Shown here in pieces: positions 33,433 through 41,275 of a stretch of 41,428 bases of DNA (position 1 is its first letter; each line of letters opens with the position of its first letter). The notes under the pieces are model-generated. The model was not told where the DNA came from, ran no database searches, and saw only the letters and a program-made list of their open reading frames with translations. The position numbers and the translations under genes are program-made. The DNA is from Chloroflexota bacterium (GTDB lineage: Bacteria > Chloroflexota > UBA6077 > CF-72), in assembly GCA_019247515.1 (NCBI GenBank), contig JAFAOS010000466.1, positions 1 through 41,428 on the forward strand, written 5' to 3'.

Positions 33433-35114
33433 ACCTCGGTGACGACGGGCAAGATCATCGGCCGACGCCGTGTTCGCTCGTACACGAACGAATTGAGCGT
33501 ATCGCGCACTTTGCCAACCAGATAACTCACGTCCGGTCGACGTCGCTCGTCGCCTTCCAGCGCAACGGTTACACGTTCGCGCGCCTCGTCGAACAGACCA
33601 TCGTCGGCTGCATCCAGTTGCAGAAACCCGCGCGACACAAAATCAGGTCCGCTCAGCAACTCGCCCGTCTCGCGGTCGAGCGTGACCGAAACGAAAAGGA
33701 CCCCGTCGGCTGCCAGACGGCGTCGATCTCGCAACACCACGTTGGTGACTTCGCCAATCGTCAGCCCGTCGACCAGCATTGAGCCGGATGGGATCGGTTC
33801 TTCCCGTTCCCCGCCCTCCGGCCAGAATGCAACAACGTCGCCAATCTCGGTGACGAAGACGTTCTCGGGTGGCATGCCGTTTTCCACCGCCAGCTCACGA
33901 AACAGCCAGAGCATGCGGTGCTCACCGTGGAGTGGCACCAGGTACTGTGGACGAACGAGGTCCAGCAAATGCCTGAGTTCCTCGCGGCTGGCGTGCCCGC
34001 TGACGTGGACACGTGGGTCGATCATTTGATAGATGACCCGCGCACCGCGTCGAAACAGGTTATCGATCGAACGCGCCACAGACTCCTCATTGCCCGGGAC
34101 CGGGCTGGCACTGAATATGACGGTGTCGTTCGGTTGAATCTTGACCAGCGGATGGTCACCACGGGCGATACGACTGAGCACGCTCGTCGGTTCCCCCTGG
34201 CTTCCTGTCGACAGCAGCACAATCTGATCGGGTGGCAGCTCGTTGATCTCGCGCAATTCCAGCAGGCTGCCTTCGGGAATATCCATGAAACCCAGCTCGC
34301 GCGCGACGCGCAGATTTTCTTCCATGCTGCGCCCCACGACGGCCGTCTTGCGCCCCAGCTTGTGCGCCGAGCGAACCACTTCGCGCAGTCGACCGATGTT
34401 CGAGGCGAACGTCGTGACCAGCACGCGGCCTGGCGCTTTGCCGATGAGTTGCTCGAGCGCGTCGCGTACAGCCGATTCCGAAGCGGTCCAGCCTGATTGC
34501 TCGACCCGTACGCAGTCGCTGAGCAGGACCAGCACTCCCTGATCACCAAGCCGGCGAAGTCGGTCGTTGTCGGTGGTGCGACCTTCGACCGGCGTCGGAT
34601 CGAATTTGAAGTCGCCAGTGTGAAACACGGTCCCGACTGGTGTATGGATGACCAGCCCGACGGCGTCGGGAATGCTGTGGTTCACCGCGATCGGCTCGAG
34701 CTCGAAGGGACCGAGTTTGGCGCGCTGGCCTTCCTGAATCGCGTACTGGATGACGCGGCCCAGCATGCCGTGCTCCTTCAGCTTGACTGAGATCAGGCCC
34801 AGGGTGAGTGGCGTGCCGTAGATCGGAATCGGGTCGTGCGGGTCGAGCTGCATGATGAGGTACGGCAGCCCGCCGATGTGATCCTCGTGCCCGTGGGTGA
34901 AGACGATGCCTACGAGATTGTCCAGGCGCTCGGCGACGTAGCCGTAGTCGCACACGACGAGGTCAACGCCGTGCAGCTCGGTCTCAGGAAACTTGACGCC
35001 CGCATCGACGAGAATCAGGTTGTCGCCGAACTCGAGCAGGGTCGAGTTCTTGCCCACCTCCCCAACACCGCCGAGCGGGCTGACTCGAATGCGCGCGCCA
35101 GGAACCGTCGCCAT
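33429..35114 (-). CDS. rnj: Ribonuclease J
   Basis: A 561-residue RNase J. The metallo-beta-lactamase motif is H-G-H-E-D-H at residues 74-79. The beta-CASP part has T-G-S-Q-G-E-P-T-S-V-L, V-H-V-S-G-H-A and V-P-L-H-G-E-H-R-M-L. The C-terminal part follows the family to its end. RNase J has 5'-3' exonuclease and endonuclease activity and replaces RNase E in many Gram-positive-type bacteria. It is the first gene of an operon with a sensor kinase and regulator. A TACAAT box lies 15 bases upstream of its ATG. Confidence 0.95.
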   Translation of the reverse strand: MATVPGARIRVSPLGGVGEVGKNSTLLEFGDNLILVDAGVKFPETELHGVDLVVCDYGYVAERLDNLVGIVFTHGHEDHIGGLPYLIMQLDPHDPIPIYGTPLTLGLISVKLKEHGMLGRVIQYAIQEGQRAKLGPFELEPIAVNHSIPDAVGLVIHTPVGTVFHTGDFKFDPTPVEGRTTDNDRLRRLGDQGVLVLLSDCVRVEQSGWTASESAVRDALEQLIGKAPGRVLVTTFASNIGRLREVVRSAHKLGRKTAVVGRSMEENLRVARELGFMDIPEGSLLELREINELPPDQIVLLSTGSQGEPTSVLSRIARGDHPLVKIQPNDTVIFSASPVPGNEESVARSIDNLFRRGARVIYQMIDPRVHVSGHASREELRHLLDLVRPQYLVPLHGEHRMLWLFRELAVENGMPPENVFVTEIGDVVAFWPEGGEREEPIPSGSMLVDGLTIGEVTNVVLRDRRRLAADGVLFVSVTLDRETGELLSGPDFVSRGFLQLDAADDGLFDEARERVTVALEGDERRRPDVSYLVGKVRDTLNSFVYERTRRRPMILPVVTEV

Positions 35115-35129
35115 GAGTCTCTGCAGCAG

Positions 35130-35135
35130 ATTGTA
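35130..35135 (-). promoter_or_regulatory. Candidate -10 box for rnj
   Basis: Read on the minus strand, TACAAT stands 15 bases before the rnj ATG (35114), which would give a leader of roughly 9 bases. No clear -35 is visible. It is one of the few AT-rich hexamers in this 175-bp divergent region. Confidence 0.4.
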
Positions 35136-35277
35136 GGCGCGAGACCCGTCTGCCCCGGGGCTAGCCTGGTCGACAAGGTGCTGCGGCCGCCGTTCTCACC
35201 GTCTCCAGGCCTGAAGCGGCCACCAGGGTTCGAGCTCGTCAACGAGCCGCAGTCGCCGTGCCTCGGGGCTTGGCCGC

Positions 35278-35283
35278 TATGAT
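35278..35283 (+). promoter_or_regulatory. Candidate -10 box for leaderless nrdR
   Basis: TATGAT ends six bases before the nrdR ATG at 35290. With usual spacing from the -10 element, transcription would begin at or next to the A of ATG, giving a leaderless mRNA. No Shine-Dalgarno is present, which agrees with this. A -35 is not recognisable. Confidence 0.55.
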
Positions 35284-35289
35284 TGCGCC

Positions 35290-36123
35290 ATGCGGTGCCC
35301 CGTCTGCCGATCGCCAGACACTCGCGTCCTCGACAAGCGCGACTCCGCGGACGCCTCGACTACGCGTCGCCGTCGTCAATGTGGCAGCTGCCTGCACCGC
35401 TTCACCACGTACGAGCGCCCAGACACCTCGAGCCTGATGGTCGTGAAGAGTGATCGCCGACGCCAGGAGTGGAATCCCGACAAATTGCGTAGAAGCCTAC
35501 AGGTTGCCTGCACCAAGCGACCTATTGGCGCCGAGACGATCGAGCGCACGGTCGAGCAGATCGAAGCCGAGCTGCGCGGCCGCGATACCGGCGAAGTGCC
35601 GAGCTCCGTCATTGGCGATCTCGCGATGGAGAAACTCCGTCAGCTGGATCAGGTGGCGTACATTCGCTTTGCGTCGGTCTATCGGGCGTTTGCGGACATC
35701 TCGTCGTTTGAGGATGAGGTGCGGCGGCTGATCGAACGCGCCAGCCTGAGTGGCGCCACCAGTACTCCTGCCCTGGCAGCAACCGCCGCTTCGACTGATT
35801 CGTCGATGAGCGGCCTTCCGACGGGTTCGGCCGCCAGTGGCGCGCCGTCCGGGGCTGTCGTGAGCAGCGCGCTGCGAGCCTCGGGGCCGGGCTCGCCGGT
35901 GAACACTGAACGGCACCAGGCGGCACCCCCCGCGTCACCGCCTGCCCCAGCGAGTGGCAAACCCCATGAACAGGTGGGGGGCAACGCCCGCTCGAATGCC
36001 ACCACCAGCACCGCGGCCCGACGCGGGACGAACGCCGGCGGGCGACCAGACAGGTCAAACACCAACGCGCCGGCGGGGAATGCGAACAATGGCACACTGC
36101 CAGACGCGTCGGGCACGCGGTGA
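35290..36123 (+). CDS. nrdR: Transcriptional repressor NrdR with long C-terminal extension
   Basis: The first ~150 residues are a standard NrdR: a zinc ribbon with Cys3, Cys6, Cys31 and Cys34 (C-P-V-C and C-G-S-C), then F-T-T-Y-E-R and the ATP-cone (V-V-K-S-D-R-R-R through V-A-Y-I-R-F-A-S-V-Y-R). NrdR senses (d)ATP and represses ribonucleotide reductase genes. Most NrdRs end near residue 150-160. This one continues to 277 with an Ala/Ser/Gly/Pro/Thr-rich, probably disordered tail. GTG of dcd overlaps its TGA (GTGA), so the tail cannot be explained by a missed stop before an intergenic gap. Confidence 0.92.
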   Translation: MRCPVCRSPDTRVLDKRDSADASTTRRRRQCGSCLHRFTTYERPDTSSLMVVKSDRRRQEWNPDKLRRSLQVACTKRPIGAETIERTVEQIEAELRGRDTGEVPSSVIGDLAMEKLRQLDQVAYIRFASVYRAFADISSFEDEVRRLIERASLSGATSTPALAATAASTDSSMSGLPTGSAASGAPSGAVVSSALRASGPGSPVNTERHQAAPPASPPAPASGKPHEQVGGNARSNATTSTAARRGTNAGGRPDRSNTNAPAGNANNGTLPDASGTR

Positions 36124-36695
36124 TCCTGTCCGACAAGTCGATCAACGAAGCTATCGCCAGCGGCCGACTCGGAATCGATCCCTTCGATCCAAAGCTTGTC
36201 CAACCCTCGAGCATTGACGTCCGTCTCGACCGCAAGTTCCTCGTCTTTCGTAACACAAAGCGGGCATATATCGACGTCAAGCAACCCGCCGACGACCTGA
36301 TGGAGATGATCGACGTCAGTCCCGAAGAGCCCATGTTCCTGCACCCGCATGAATTCGTCCTCGGCAGCACGATCGAGCGCGTGCGCATGCCGAACGACCT
36401 GGTCGCGCGGCTGGAGGGGCGCAGCTCCCTGGGGCGGCTGGGTGTGGTCATTCACAGTACTGCGGGCTTCATCGACCCGGCTTTCGAAGGACATGTCACG
36501 CTGGAAATCAGCAATCTTGCGAACCTGCCAGTTGCGTTGTACGCGGGGATGCGGATAGGTCAGCTTTCGTTTTCGGCCATGACCACTCCGGCAGACCGGC
36601 CGTACGGTCCAGCGCGAGGCAGCAAGTACAGTGGCCAGGATGTGCCGACCGCCAGTCGTCTGTACCTGGACTTTCTCCAGCAGCCTGAAGGCTGA
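36120..36695 (+). CDS. dcd: dCTP deaminase
   Basis: A 191-residue trimeric-type dCTP deaminase. It begins M-I-L-S-D-K-S-I, has L-V-Q-P-S-S-I-D-V-R-L-D near residue 35, then R-S-S-L-G-R-L-G and H-S-T-A-G-F-I-D-P-A-F-E-G-H. The last of these holds the catalytic glutamate region, followed by N-L-P-V-A-L-Y-A-G-M-R-I-G-Q-L. The overall pattern is closest to the actinobacterial (mycobacterial) type, which also hydrolyses the triphosphate and makes dUMP; that activity is likely but not proven here. GTG 36120 overlaps the nrdR stop, joining two dNTP-pool genes. Confidence 0.93.
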   Translation: MILSDKSINEAIASGRLGIDPFDPKLVQPSSIDVRLDRKFLVFRNTKRAYIDVKQPADDLMEMIDVSPEEPMFLHPHEFVLGSTIERVRMPNDLVARLEGRSSLGRLGVVIHSTAGFIDPAFEGHVTLEISNLANLPVALYAGMRIGQLSFSAMTTPADRPYGPARGSKYSGQDVPTASRLYLDFLQQPEG

Positions 36696-36728
36696 AAAAC
36701 GCGCCGCCCGGGATCGAGCAGCAGCAAC

Positions 36729-37550
36729 GTGACGACTCCTGTGGTGGCCGGGCTTGCCGCGCTGCTGGTGATCTTTGGCCTACTGATAACGGTGTGGGTC
36801 TTTGCGCCGGCGTTCCAGGGTCGAGAAGCCGCCGCGCGGATGGTCGGCTCGCACCGGCTCGAGATTGGCGCGTGGCTCAGCGTGATTGTGCTCAACGGCC
36901 TGATTACCGTGCCGCTAGCGCTGACTGGCGTGCTGAAGATCGACCAGGGGTTGACAGTTGGAACATTTGTCATCGCCGCAGCGTCGACCGATTTGCCTAT
37001 GCTCGTGTTTGTCTACCTGCGGTTGATCTGGCCCGGGGCTCTCACTTGGACCGATCTCGGGCTCAAGCCGCTGCCGCTGGACTACACGCTGCGCATGGGG
37101 ATTGCGACGGGCCTGGGTGGACTGGTGATTATCGATATCGTCGGCACGCTGTTGACGCAGGTGGGCTTGCGGCCGAATCAACTGGCCGAGTTCGAATTTG
37201 TCCTGAGCGAGGGCCCGTTCGCCTTCGTGATCCTGCTACTGGCAGCGGCGGTCGTCGCGCCATTCTTCGAGGAATTGTTCTTCCGCGGCTTCCTGTTCGG
37301 CGTCTACCGGAGGAAGCAACCGTTGTGGTTGGCGTACCTGGTCTCGAGTGTCCTGTTTACGATTCTTCACCTCGAGCCGAACCGGATGAATCTGAATCAG
37401 ATGGCGGGGCTGAGCGTCGGAATCTTCATGCTGGCGATGTTGCTGGCGTGGCTGTACCAGCACACGGGCAGTTTGTATCCGGGCATGATTGCGCACGCGA
37501 TCAACAATGCCACCGGCCTGATCCTGTTTTACGCCTTCGGCGTGCGTTGA
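36729..37550 (+). CDS. CPBP-family intramembrane glutamic protease
   Basis: A 273-residue protein with about eight hydrophobic segments. The CPBP (CAAX protease and bacteriocin-processing) motif 1 is F-F-E-E-L-F-F-R-G near residue 180 (EExxxR). Motif 2 is F-T-I-L-H-L-E, and the third is H-A-I-N-N-A near the end. Members cleave within the membrane; the substrate here is unknown. GTG 36729 follows dcd by 33 bases, so it may belong to the same transcript. It converges with the DUF1461 gene. Confidence 0.9.
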   Translation: MTTPVVAGLAALLVIFGLLITVWVFAPAFQGREAAARMVGSHRLEIGAWLSVIVLNGLITVPLALTGVLKIDQGLTVGTFVIAAASTDLPMLVFVYLRLIWPGALTWTDLGLKPLPLDYTLRMGIATGLGGLVIIDIVGTLLTQVGLRPNQLAEFEFVLSEGPFAFVILLLAAAVVAPFFEELFFRGFLFGVYRRKQPLWLAYLVSSVLFTILHLEPNRMNLNQMAGLSVGIFMLAMLLAWLYQHTGSLYPGMIAHAINNATGLILFYAFGVR

Positions 37551-37663
37551 GCCTGGAACATGCTCCGGTTCGGTGGGCCGGCAAATACGTTCGTAGGCAG
37601 GGTGCCGCGCGTCTGCGGAGCGCGGAGGCATGTCGAATTGCCGATGAGCCTGGAGCGGTGGGA

Positions 37664-38380
37664 TCAGCCCCCGCGACCGGCGAAAAAGCGCGGACTCAGG
37701 AACATGCCCGCACCGACGACGACCACCAGCAGGGTCTGGAGGGCGACGCTGGTCGCCATCCGAATTGTTGCTGCCAACCAGAATGGCTCGGGGAAGAGCA
37801 TGATCAGGTAGTCACGCGTCGGGTCAAGGAGCCACAGGTCGTTGCGGAAGGCGATCTGGTGGAATCGCGTCCAGAGCCCATCAAAGTCGATCGCTGACGC
37901 CACTCCGACGAGCACGATCAGCGCGATCATCAGCAACGTGCTGAGCAGCATGTCGCGACCGAGGCTCACCACGCCGCGGTCGAAGACGAGCGCAACGATG
38001 AGCCGCAGCGCCACTACCGCTCCGGCGATAAGTTGCATGCGTAAGAAGAATTGAATAAGGGCCTGGACGTCCTCCATATGTGCGACTTCCCGATCGTTGA
38101 ACAGCAACCGAGATTGACCAAAGGCCGTCACTTGCATCTGAATCTGGCCAGGCGGGGCTTGAAAATAGGCCACGAACGCGTCCGCAATGCGCTGCAACTG
38201 TGGATCGTCGAGACCCGTGGTCGCGGCGACGTCGTAGTCGCGAAAGCCGCTGAGCATGAAGTCACGATCGGTCACCAGTCCGCGCAAGCTCGTGCCAATG
38301 ATCAGCAGTGGTAGGAACAGAACAAACGCCACGCTGACGAGACCGCGGACCCAATCAAGCAGGTCGGGCGCGGCGCTCAC
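37664..38380 (-). CDS. DUF1461/TIGR01906-family integral membrane protein
   Basis: A 238-residue protein with an N-terminal membrane segment, an extracytoplasmic region of ~80 residues containing N-D-R-E-V-A-H-M-E-D-V, and then three or four membrane segments. The H-M-x-D-V element and topology fit the TIGR01906 integral membrane family, whose function is unknown. GTG 38380 is preferred because it overlaps the DUF2085 stop (GTGA), as most genes of this strand do. ATG 38431 would overlap that gene by 55 bases. Confidence 0.8.
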   Translation of the reverse strand: MSAAPDLLDWVRGLVSVAFVLFLPLLIIGTSLRGLVTDRDFMLSGFRDYDVAATTGLDDPQLQRIADAFVAYFQAPPGQIQMQVTAFGQSRLLFNDREVAHMEDVQALIQFFLRMQLIAGAVVALRLIVALVFDRGVVSLGRDMLLSTLLMIALIVLVGVASAIDFDGLWTRFHQIAFRNDLWLLDPTRDYLIMLFPEPFWLAATIRMATSVALQTLLVVVVGAGMFLSPRFFAGRGG

Positions 38381-39096
38381 CCGCGCGGCGACAGTTGTGG
38401 CTCGGCTTCCCGCAGTAGGACTGGGTCGCATGACGCGTCCGAAGAATACTGGCTGGCTATGGCTCGAAGTCCGAATGCATCGTCGAGGCGTGGCAGCACG
38501 AGCCATCCGCTGGCAAGCCCAAAGAGCAGGCCCGTCACGACCCGCAGTTCCCAGGTGCTTTCGCGCCAGCCGAACAGCTGCGTGAAGCCGTCGAGGGCCA
38601 TGGGTAGGATCAGGAGGCCGTACACCAAAAAGCTGGCCGGGCGCAGGTCCCGTCGCCGAGCGTAATACAGACCTGCCGCCAGCAAGGCGACATAAATGGC
38701 CAGATCACGTTCGCAGAACGCCATTTTCCAGCCCAGGTCAGGGTTACCGATGAAACTGAACGGATCGGTACCCAGGTCAGCCAACTGTTGCAGAGAGTAG
38801 ATCGCCAGCGGCGGCTGATGGGGTGCGAACAGGAAGAAGCCGCGGAAGGCCCACTGGTGGCAGGTGAAATGGTAAGCGGCGTACAGAGCGTCCGAGGCCG
38901 AGCGCCAGCCGATCGCCGCCAGGATAGGTGCGGCCAGGGCGCCAGCAATGAAGATTGCCAGGGCCGTGTTGACGGTGACCAACCAGTGACGAAACGCGGA
39001 GTGGCCCGGCGCGGCGGGCTCCAGCAGGGGCGCCAGCGGCTGAAACCGCGGCCGCGGCCTCTTCCCCGTCACCGGAGCGAGTCCCTCCTCAGCCAT
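38377..39096 (-). CDS. DUF2085-family membrane protein
   Basis: A 239-residue polytopic protein with the conserved DUF2085 cysteine and histidine pattern: F-T-C-H-Q-W-A-F-R-G-F-F, then F-C-E-R-D-L-A-I-Y, and P-M-A-L-D-G-F-T-Q-L-F-G-W-R-E-S-T-W-E-L. The paired C-H-Q and C-E-R-D motifs suggest a metal or redox site at the membrane surface (inference; family function unknown). It lies in one minus-strand run with a glutaredoxin-like protein and Lgt. ATG 39096 is chosen; the frame is open upstream without family character. Confidence 0.85.
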   Translation of the reverse strand: MAEEGLAPVTGKRPRPRFQPLAPLLEPAAPGHSAFRHWLVTVNTALAIFIAGALAAPILAAIGWRSASDALYAAYHFTCHQWAFRGFFLFAPHQPPLAIYSLQQLADLGTDPFSFIGNPDLGWKMAFCERDLAIYVALLAAGLYYARRRDLRPASFLVYGLLILPMALDGFTQLFGWRESTWELRVVTGLLFGLASGWLVLPRLDDAFGLRAIASQYSSDASCDPVLLREAEPQLSPRG

Positions 39097-39133
39097 GCGG
39101 GTCGTTGCTCGGCAGGATGCAGCGCGCCCCGCC

Positions 39134-39466
39134 TCATTTGACCCCCGGCGAGCTGGGTCCATTCGACGTCGAGGCGCGCAAGCCTGAGCGCGAATCAGAC
39201 TGGTGTGCTGCCGCCTCCTTCAACGCCGTTTCGATGATGGTCCGATGCAGCGGCGCCGCGTACTCGCGTCCATGGACGACCATCACCGGAATCCGCTCGC
39301 CGTAGCGTCGCGTCAAGTCGGCGCAAGCGTTGATGTCGATTCGCTCCAGCACATGCGGGTAGCGCGCCTGCAGACGATCGAGTTCCGCCTCGGCGTCCTC
39401 GCACAGGTGGCAGCCCGCCTTCATGTACAGCTTGACGAAAAGCTGTTCCGGTCGCGTATCCCTCAC
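39134..39466 (-). CDS. Glutaredoxin-like (DUF836) thiol-disulfide protein
   Basis: A 110-residue thioredoxin-fold protein. L-Y-M-K-A-G-C-H-L-C gives a CxxC pair at Cys19 and Cys22, followed by a helix rich in Glu (E-D-A-E-A-E-L) and the cis-Pro segment R-I-P-V-M-V. This is the pattern of the short DUF836 glutaredoxin-like family. It would act as a cytoplasmic thiol reductant; the partner is unknown, but the cysteine-containing DUF2085 protein next door is a candidate. GTG 39466 overlaps the lgt stop (GTGA). Confidence 0.85.
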   Translation of the reverse strand: MRDTRPEQLFVKLYMKAGCHLCEDAEAELDRLQARYPHVLERIDINACADLTRRYGERIPVMVVHGREYAAPLHRTIIETALKEAAAHQSDSRSGLRASTSNGPSSPGVK

Positions 39467-40299
39467 GCCGCGAGTGTGTCCTCCTTTGGATGTGCGACCT
39501 GTGCCTGGTTGGACTCGCGGCTGGCATCGTGCGCGCTCGAGCTTCCCAACACCGCATACAGCCCATAGCCGACACCGAACATCACGCACCCAATTGCCAG
39601 GAGTTGCTCGATCTGCAGCCCAAACAGGAACGCCGGATCGAGACGCACCTGTCCGATGATGATGCGCCCAAGCCCATAGACGAAAAGGAACGTTGCCAGC
39701 CGTGTTCCGGCCGGCATCGACCGTGGCAGGACCTTGAGCAGTGCAAAGAGCGCCAACGCCACCAGCGCGTCATACAGCTGCGCTGGCTGGCGAGCGACGC
39801 CAAAGTCCGGACTGGCGGCCAGATGATTGGCATATTGCGTCGCCCACGGCAGCGTGCTGGCCAGGCCCTGGCCCTGGCCATCAACGAACTGGCCGAGCCG
39901 TCCGATCGCAATACCGAGCGCGGCGTACGGCGCGATCGCATCGAGGATGCGACGCCGCCGGGGTCCCTTCACCCGCAGGCGCGCCGCGAAGATCAGGCCA
40001 CCGCCGACCAGGCCGCCCCACAACGAGAGCCCGGCGATATTGAGTTGCCAGAGCTCGTTTGAGCTGGTCAGGAAGTAGTTCCAGTAGCCCAGGACGTAGA
40101 CTAGCCTGGCACTGAGCAGTCCCGCCGGCAAGCCCCAGGCCAGCGCGGCGAGCGCCACGTCACGGTCGGGCCGCCGATGCCATAGCTGGTGGAGACTGAG
40201 CCAGATTGCCACGCCCAGGCCAGCCACGGCCAACACGCCGACCCAGCGGACCGCCAGAGGGCCGATGCTGACGAGGACGGGATTGAAGTCGATCACCAC
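39463..40299 (-). CDS. lgt: Prolipoprotein diacylglyceryl transferase-like protein (divergent)
   Basis: A 278-residue protein with about seven membrane segments in the Lgt arrangement: R-W-V-G-V-L near residue 18, G-L-S-L-W-G-G-L-V-G-G near 90, the signature region G-R-L-G-Q-F-V-D-G-Q-G-Q-G at 133-145, Q-P-A-Q-L-Y-D near 171, and R-I-I-I-G-Q-V-R at 212-219. Lgt attaches diacylglycerol to the lipobox cysteine. Arg134 is kept. The usual N-F-x-N-x-E of the signature reads Q-F-V-D-G-Q, and the Glu of R-x-x-x-E-x-x-R is Gly216. Activity is therefore plausible but not assured. Start GTG 40299 or 40296. Confidence 0.82.
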   Translation of the reverse strand: MVIDFNPVLVSIGPLAVRWVGVLAVAGLGVAIWLSLHQLWHRRPDRDVALAALAWGLPAGLLSARLVYVLGYWNYFLTSSNELWQLNIAGLSLWGGLVGGGLIFAARLRVKGPRRRRILDAIAPYAALGIAIGRLGQFVDGQGQGLASTLPWATQYANHLAASPDFGVARQPAQLYDALVALALFALLKVLPRSMPAGTRLATFLFVYGLGRIIIGQVRLDPAFLFGLQIEQLLAIGCVMFGVGYGLYAVLGSSSAHDASRESNQAQVAHPKEDTLAA

Positions 40300-40333
40300 G
40301 CGAGCGAGTGTGCGTGATGAAGCGTCTCGTGAA

Positions 40334-40374
40334 GCGTCACGCGGCGTCGAAAAAGCGTCATGCGCGTGTCACAA
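40334..40374 (-). promoter_or_regulatory. TGAC-box motif upstream of lgt
   Basis: Read on the minus strand the segment begins TTGTGACACG, then ATGACGC and, 21 bp further, GTGACGC, with TTTTTCGA in between. The first block and the TGACGCTTTTTCGA stretch match the motif upstream of the CapD-like gene (25351-25410), with the same 11 and 21-bp steps between TGAC boxes. It lies 35-75 bases before the lgt start, a normal operator position. Confidence 0.5.
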
Positions 40375-40557
40375 TTTTGCAGATCCAGGCGCGATTGGTC
40401 TTGTTATCGAGGCCTTCCACGGGCACTGAGCCCTCACGAGCCTCCTCAGTCCACGGCATTCCACGTTGGCGGCTTACCCATGTTCCACCTTGATACTCCG
40501 CCGACCCTGAGCGCGGCCACGCCAAGCGCGACGGCGGACCGCACACCAGGCATTGCC

Positions 40558-40854
40558 TCACACAGGGATGAGCTCCATCTCGACGGCGCCTACCTCGGCG
40601 TCCAGGCGCTCCGATTCGATGAAGTCGACCACCTTGCTGAGCATCTCGTTGGCGTGCCGCGGGTCGTCACTGACGCACACGATTCCCAGCGTGATCACCT
40701 CCCACGCGTCCTGCGTGTCGACTTCGGCGATGCCGATGTTGAAACGGTTGCGCACGCGCTGCGCGACCGACTTCACCACCATGCGTTTGCCCTTAAGCGA
40801 GCTGTTCTCGGCGAGCCGCAGCGCAACCCGCGCCACCCCGACGTGCATTGCCAT
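40558..40854 (-). CDS. DUF503 family protein (YlxP-like)
   Basis: A 98-residue protein with the DUF503 pattern: M-H-V-G-V-A-R-V-A-L-R-L, S-L-K-G-K-R-M-V-V-K-S-V, R-V-R-N-R-F-N-I-G-I-A-E-V and I-E-S-E-R-L-D-A-E-V. Members are small alpha-beta proteins often encoded near nusA, infB and rbfA, and a role around ribosomes has been suggested, but function is not established. ATG 40854 or ATG 40848 are both possible; the longer open frame lacks family character. It is first in the run toward lgt, 258 bases away. Confidence 0.85.
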   Translation of the reverse strand: MAMHVGVARVALRLAENSSLKGKRMVVKSVAQRVRNRFNIGIAEVDTQDAWEVITLGIVCVSDDPRHANEMLSKVVDFIESERLDAEVGAVEMELIPV

Positions 40855-41162
40855 ATCCGTCGACTCATTGTGAAACAAGACTGCCCGCGAGGCCATGGCG
40901 TCCGGGACACGGCGAGCCTCTGAGTGCGTTCGCTGCCATGCCACCGCTCGGCCGATCGGCTGGCACGGAGCTCAAGATGCCAGGAACGGGTCTGGCCGTG
41001 GCTTCTGGGTCATCTGAAGTGGCTGCGAGCCGACCCGATCTTGGCCGCCGTCTCGACGCCGCAGGCACATGGCCCCGTATCGTCGGCGCCCCCGAGAGGT
41101 CGCCATCGGCGGTGACGCCTTGCAACCTCTGCTACAACTTCCACACACCGCGCCAAGGACGA
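40855..41162. other. Intergenic region upstream of selC
   Basis: 308 bp between the divergent DUF503 start and the tRNA gene. No open frame here looks like protein. It must hold promoters for both. TACAAC (41133-41138) is a possible -10 for selC, but its -35 is not clear. Confidence 0.4.
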
Positions 41163-41260
41163 GGAGGTGGACGGGTCCCGGTGGGTCTCGCCGTCTTCAA
41201 AACGGTTGCTCGGCCAGCTTCCTGGTCGAGGGTGGGTTCGACTCCCATGCACCTCCGCCA
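41163..41260 (+). tRNA. selC: tRNA-Sec (anticodon TCA), CCA encoded
   Basis: The 98-nt gene folds like bacterial tRNA-Sec. The acceptor arm GGAGGTG pairs with CACCTCC, with a G-G at the eighth position. A long D arm surrounds the CCGGTGG loop. The anticodon stem GCCGT/ACGGT closes the loop CTTCAAA with anticodon TCA. A 9-bp variable arm follows (CTCGGCCAG with CTGGTCGAG), then a 5-bp T stem around TTCGACT. Discriminator G and CCA are encoded. The TCA anticodon, the long variable arm and the close match in layout to the E. coli selC gene identify it. It decodes UGA as selenocysteine with SelA, SelB and SelD, which are not in the window. Confidence 0.95.
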
Positions 41261-41275
41261 GCCAGATTTGATCTC

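Noticed and set aside
40358-40561. 67-codon minus-strand frame starting in a GTGA overlap with the DUF503 stop
   Set aside because: The coupling fits the local habit, but the product shows no recognisable character and its end runs through the TGAC-box motif; left unannotated.
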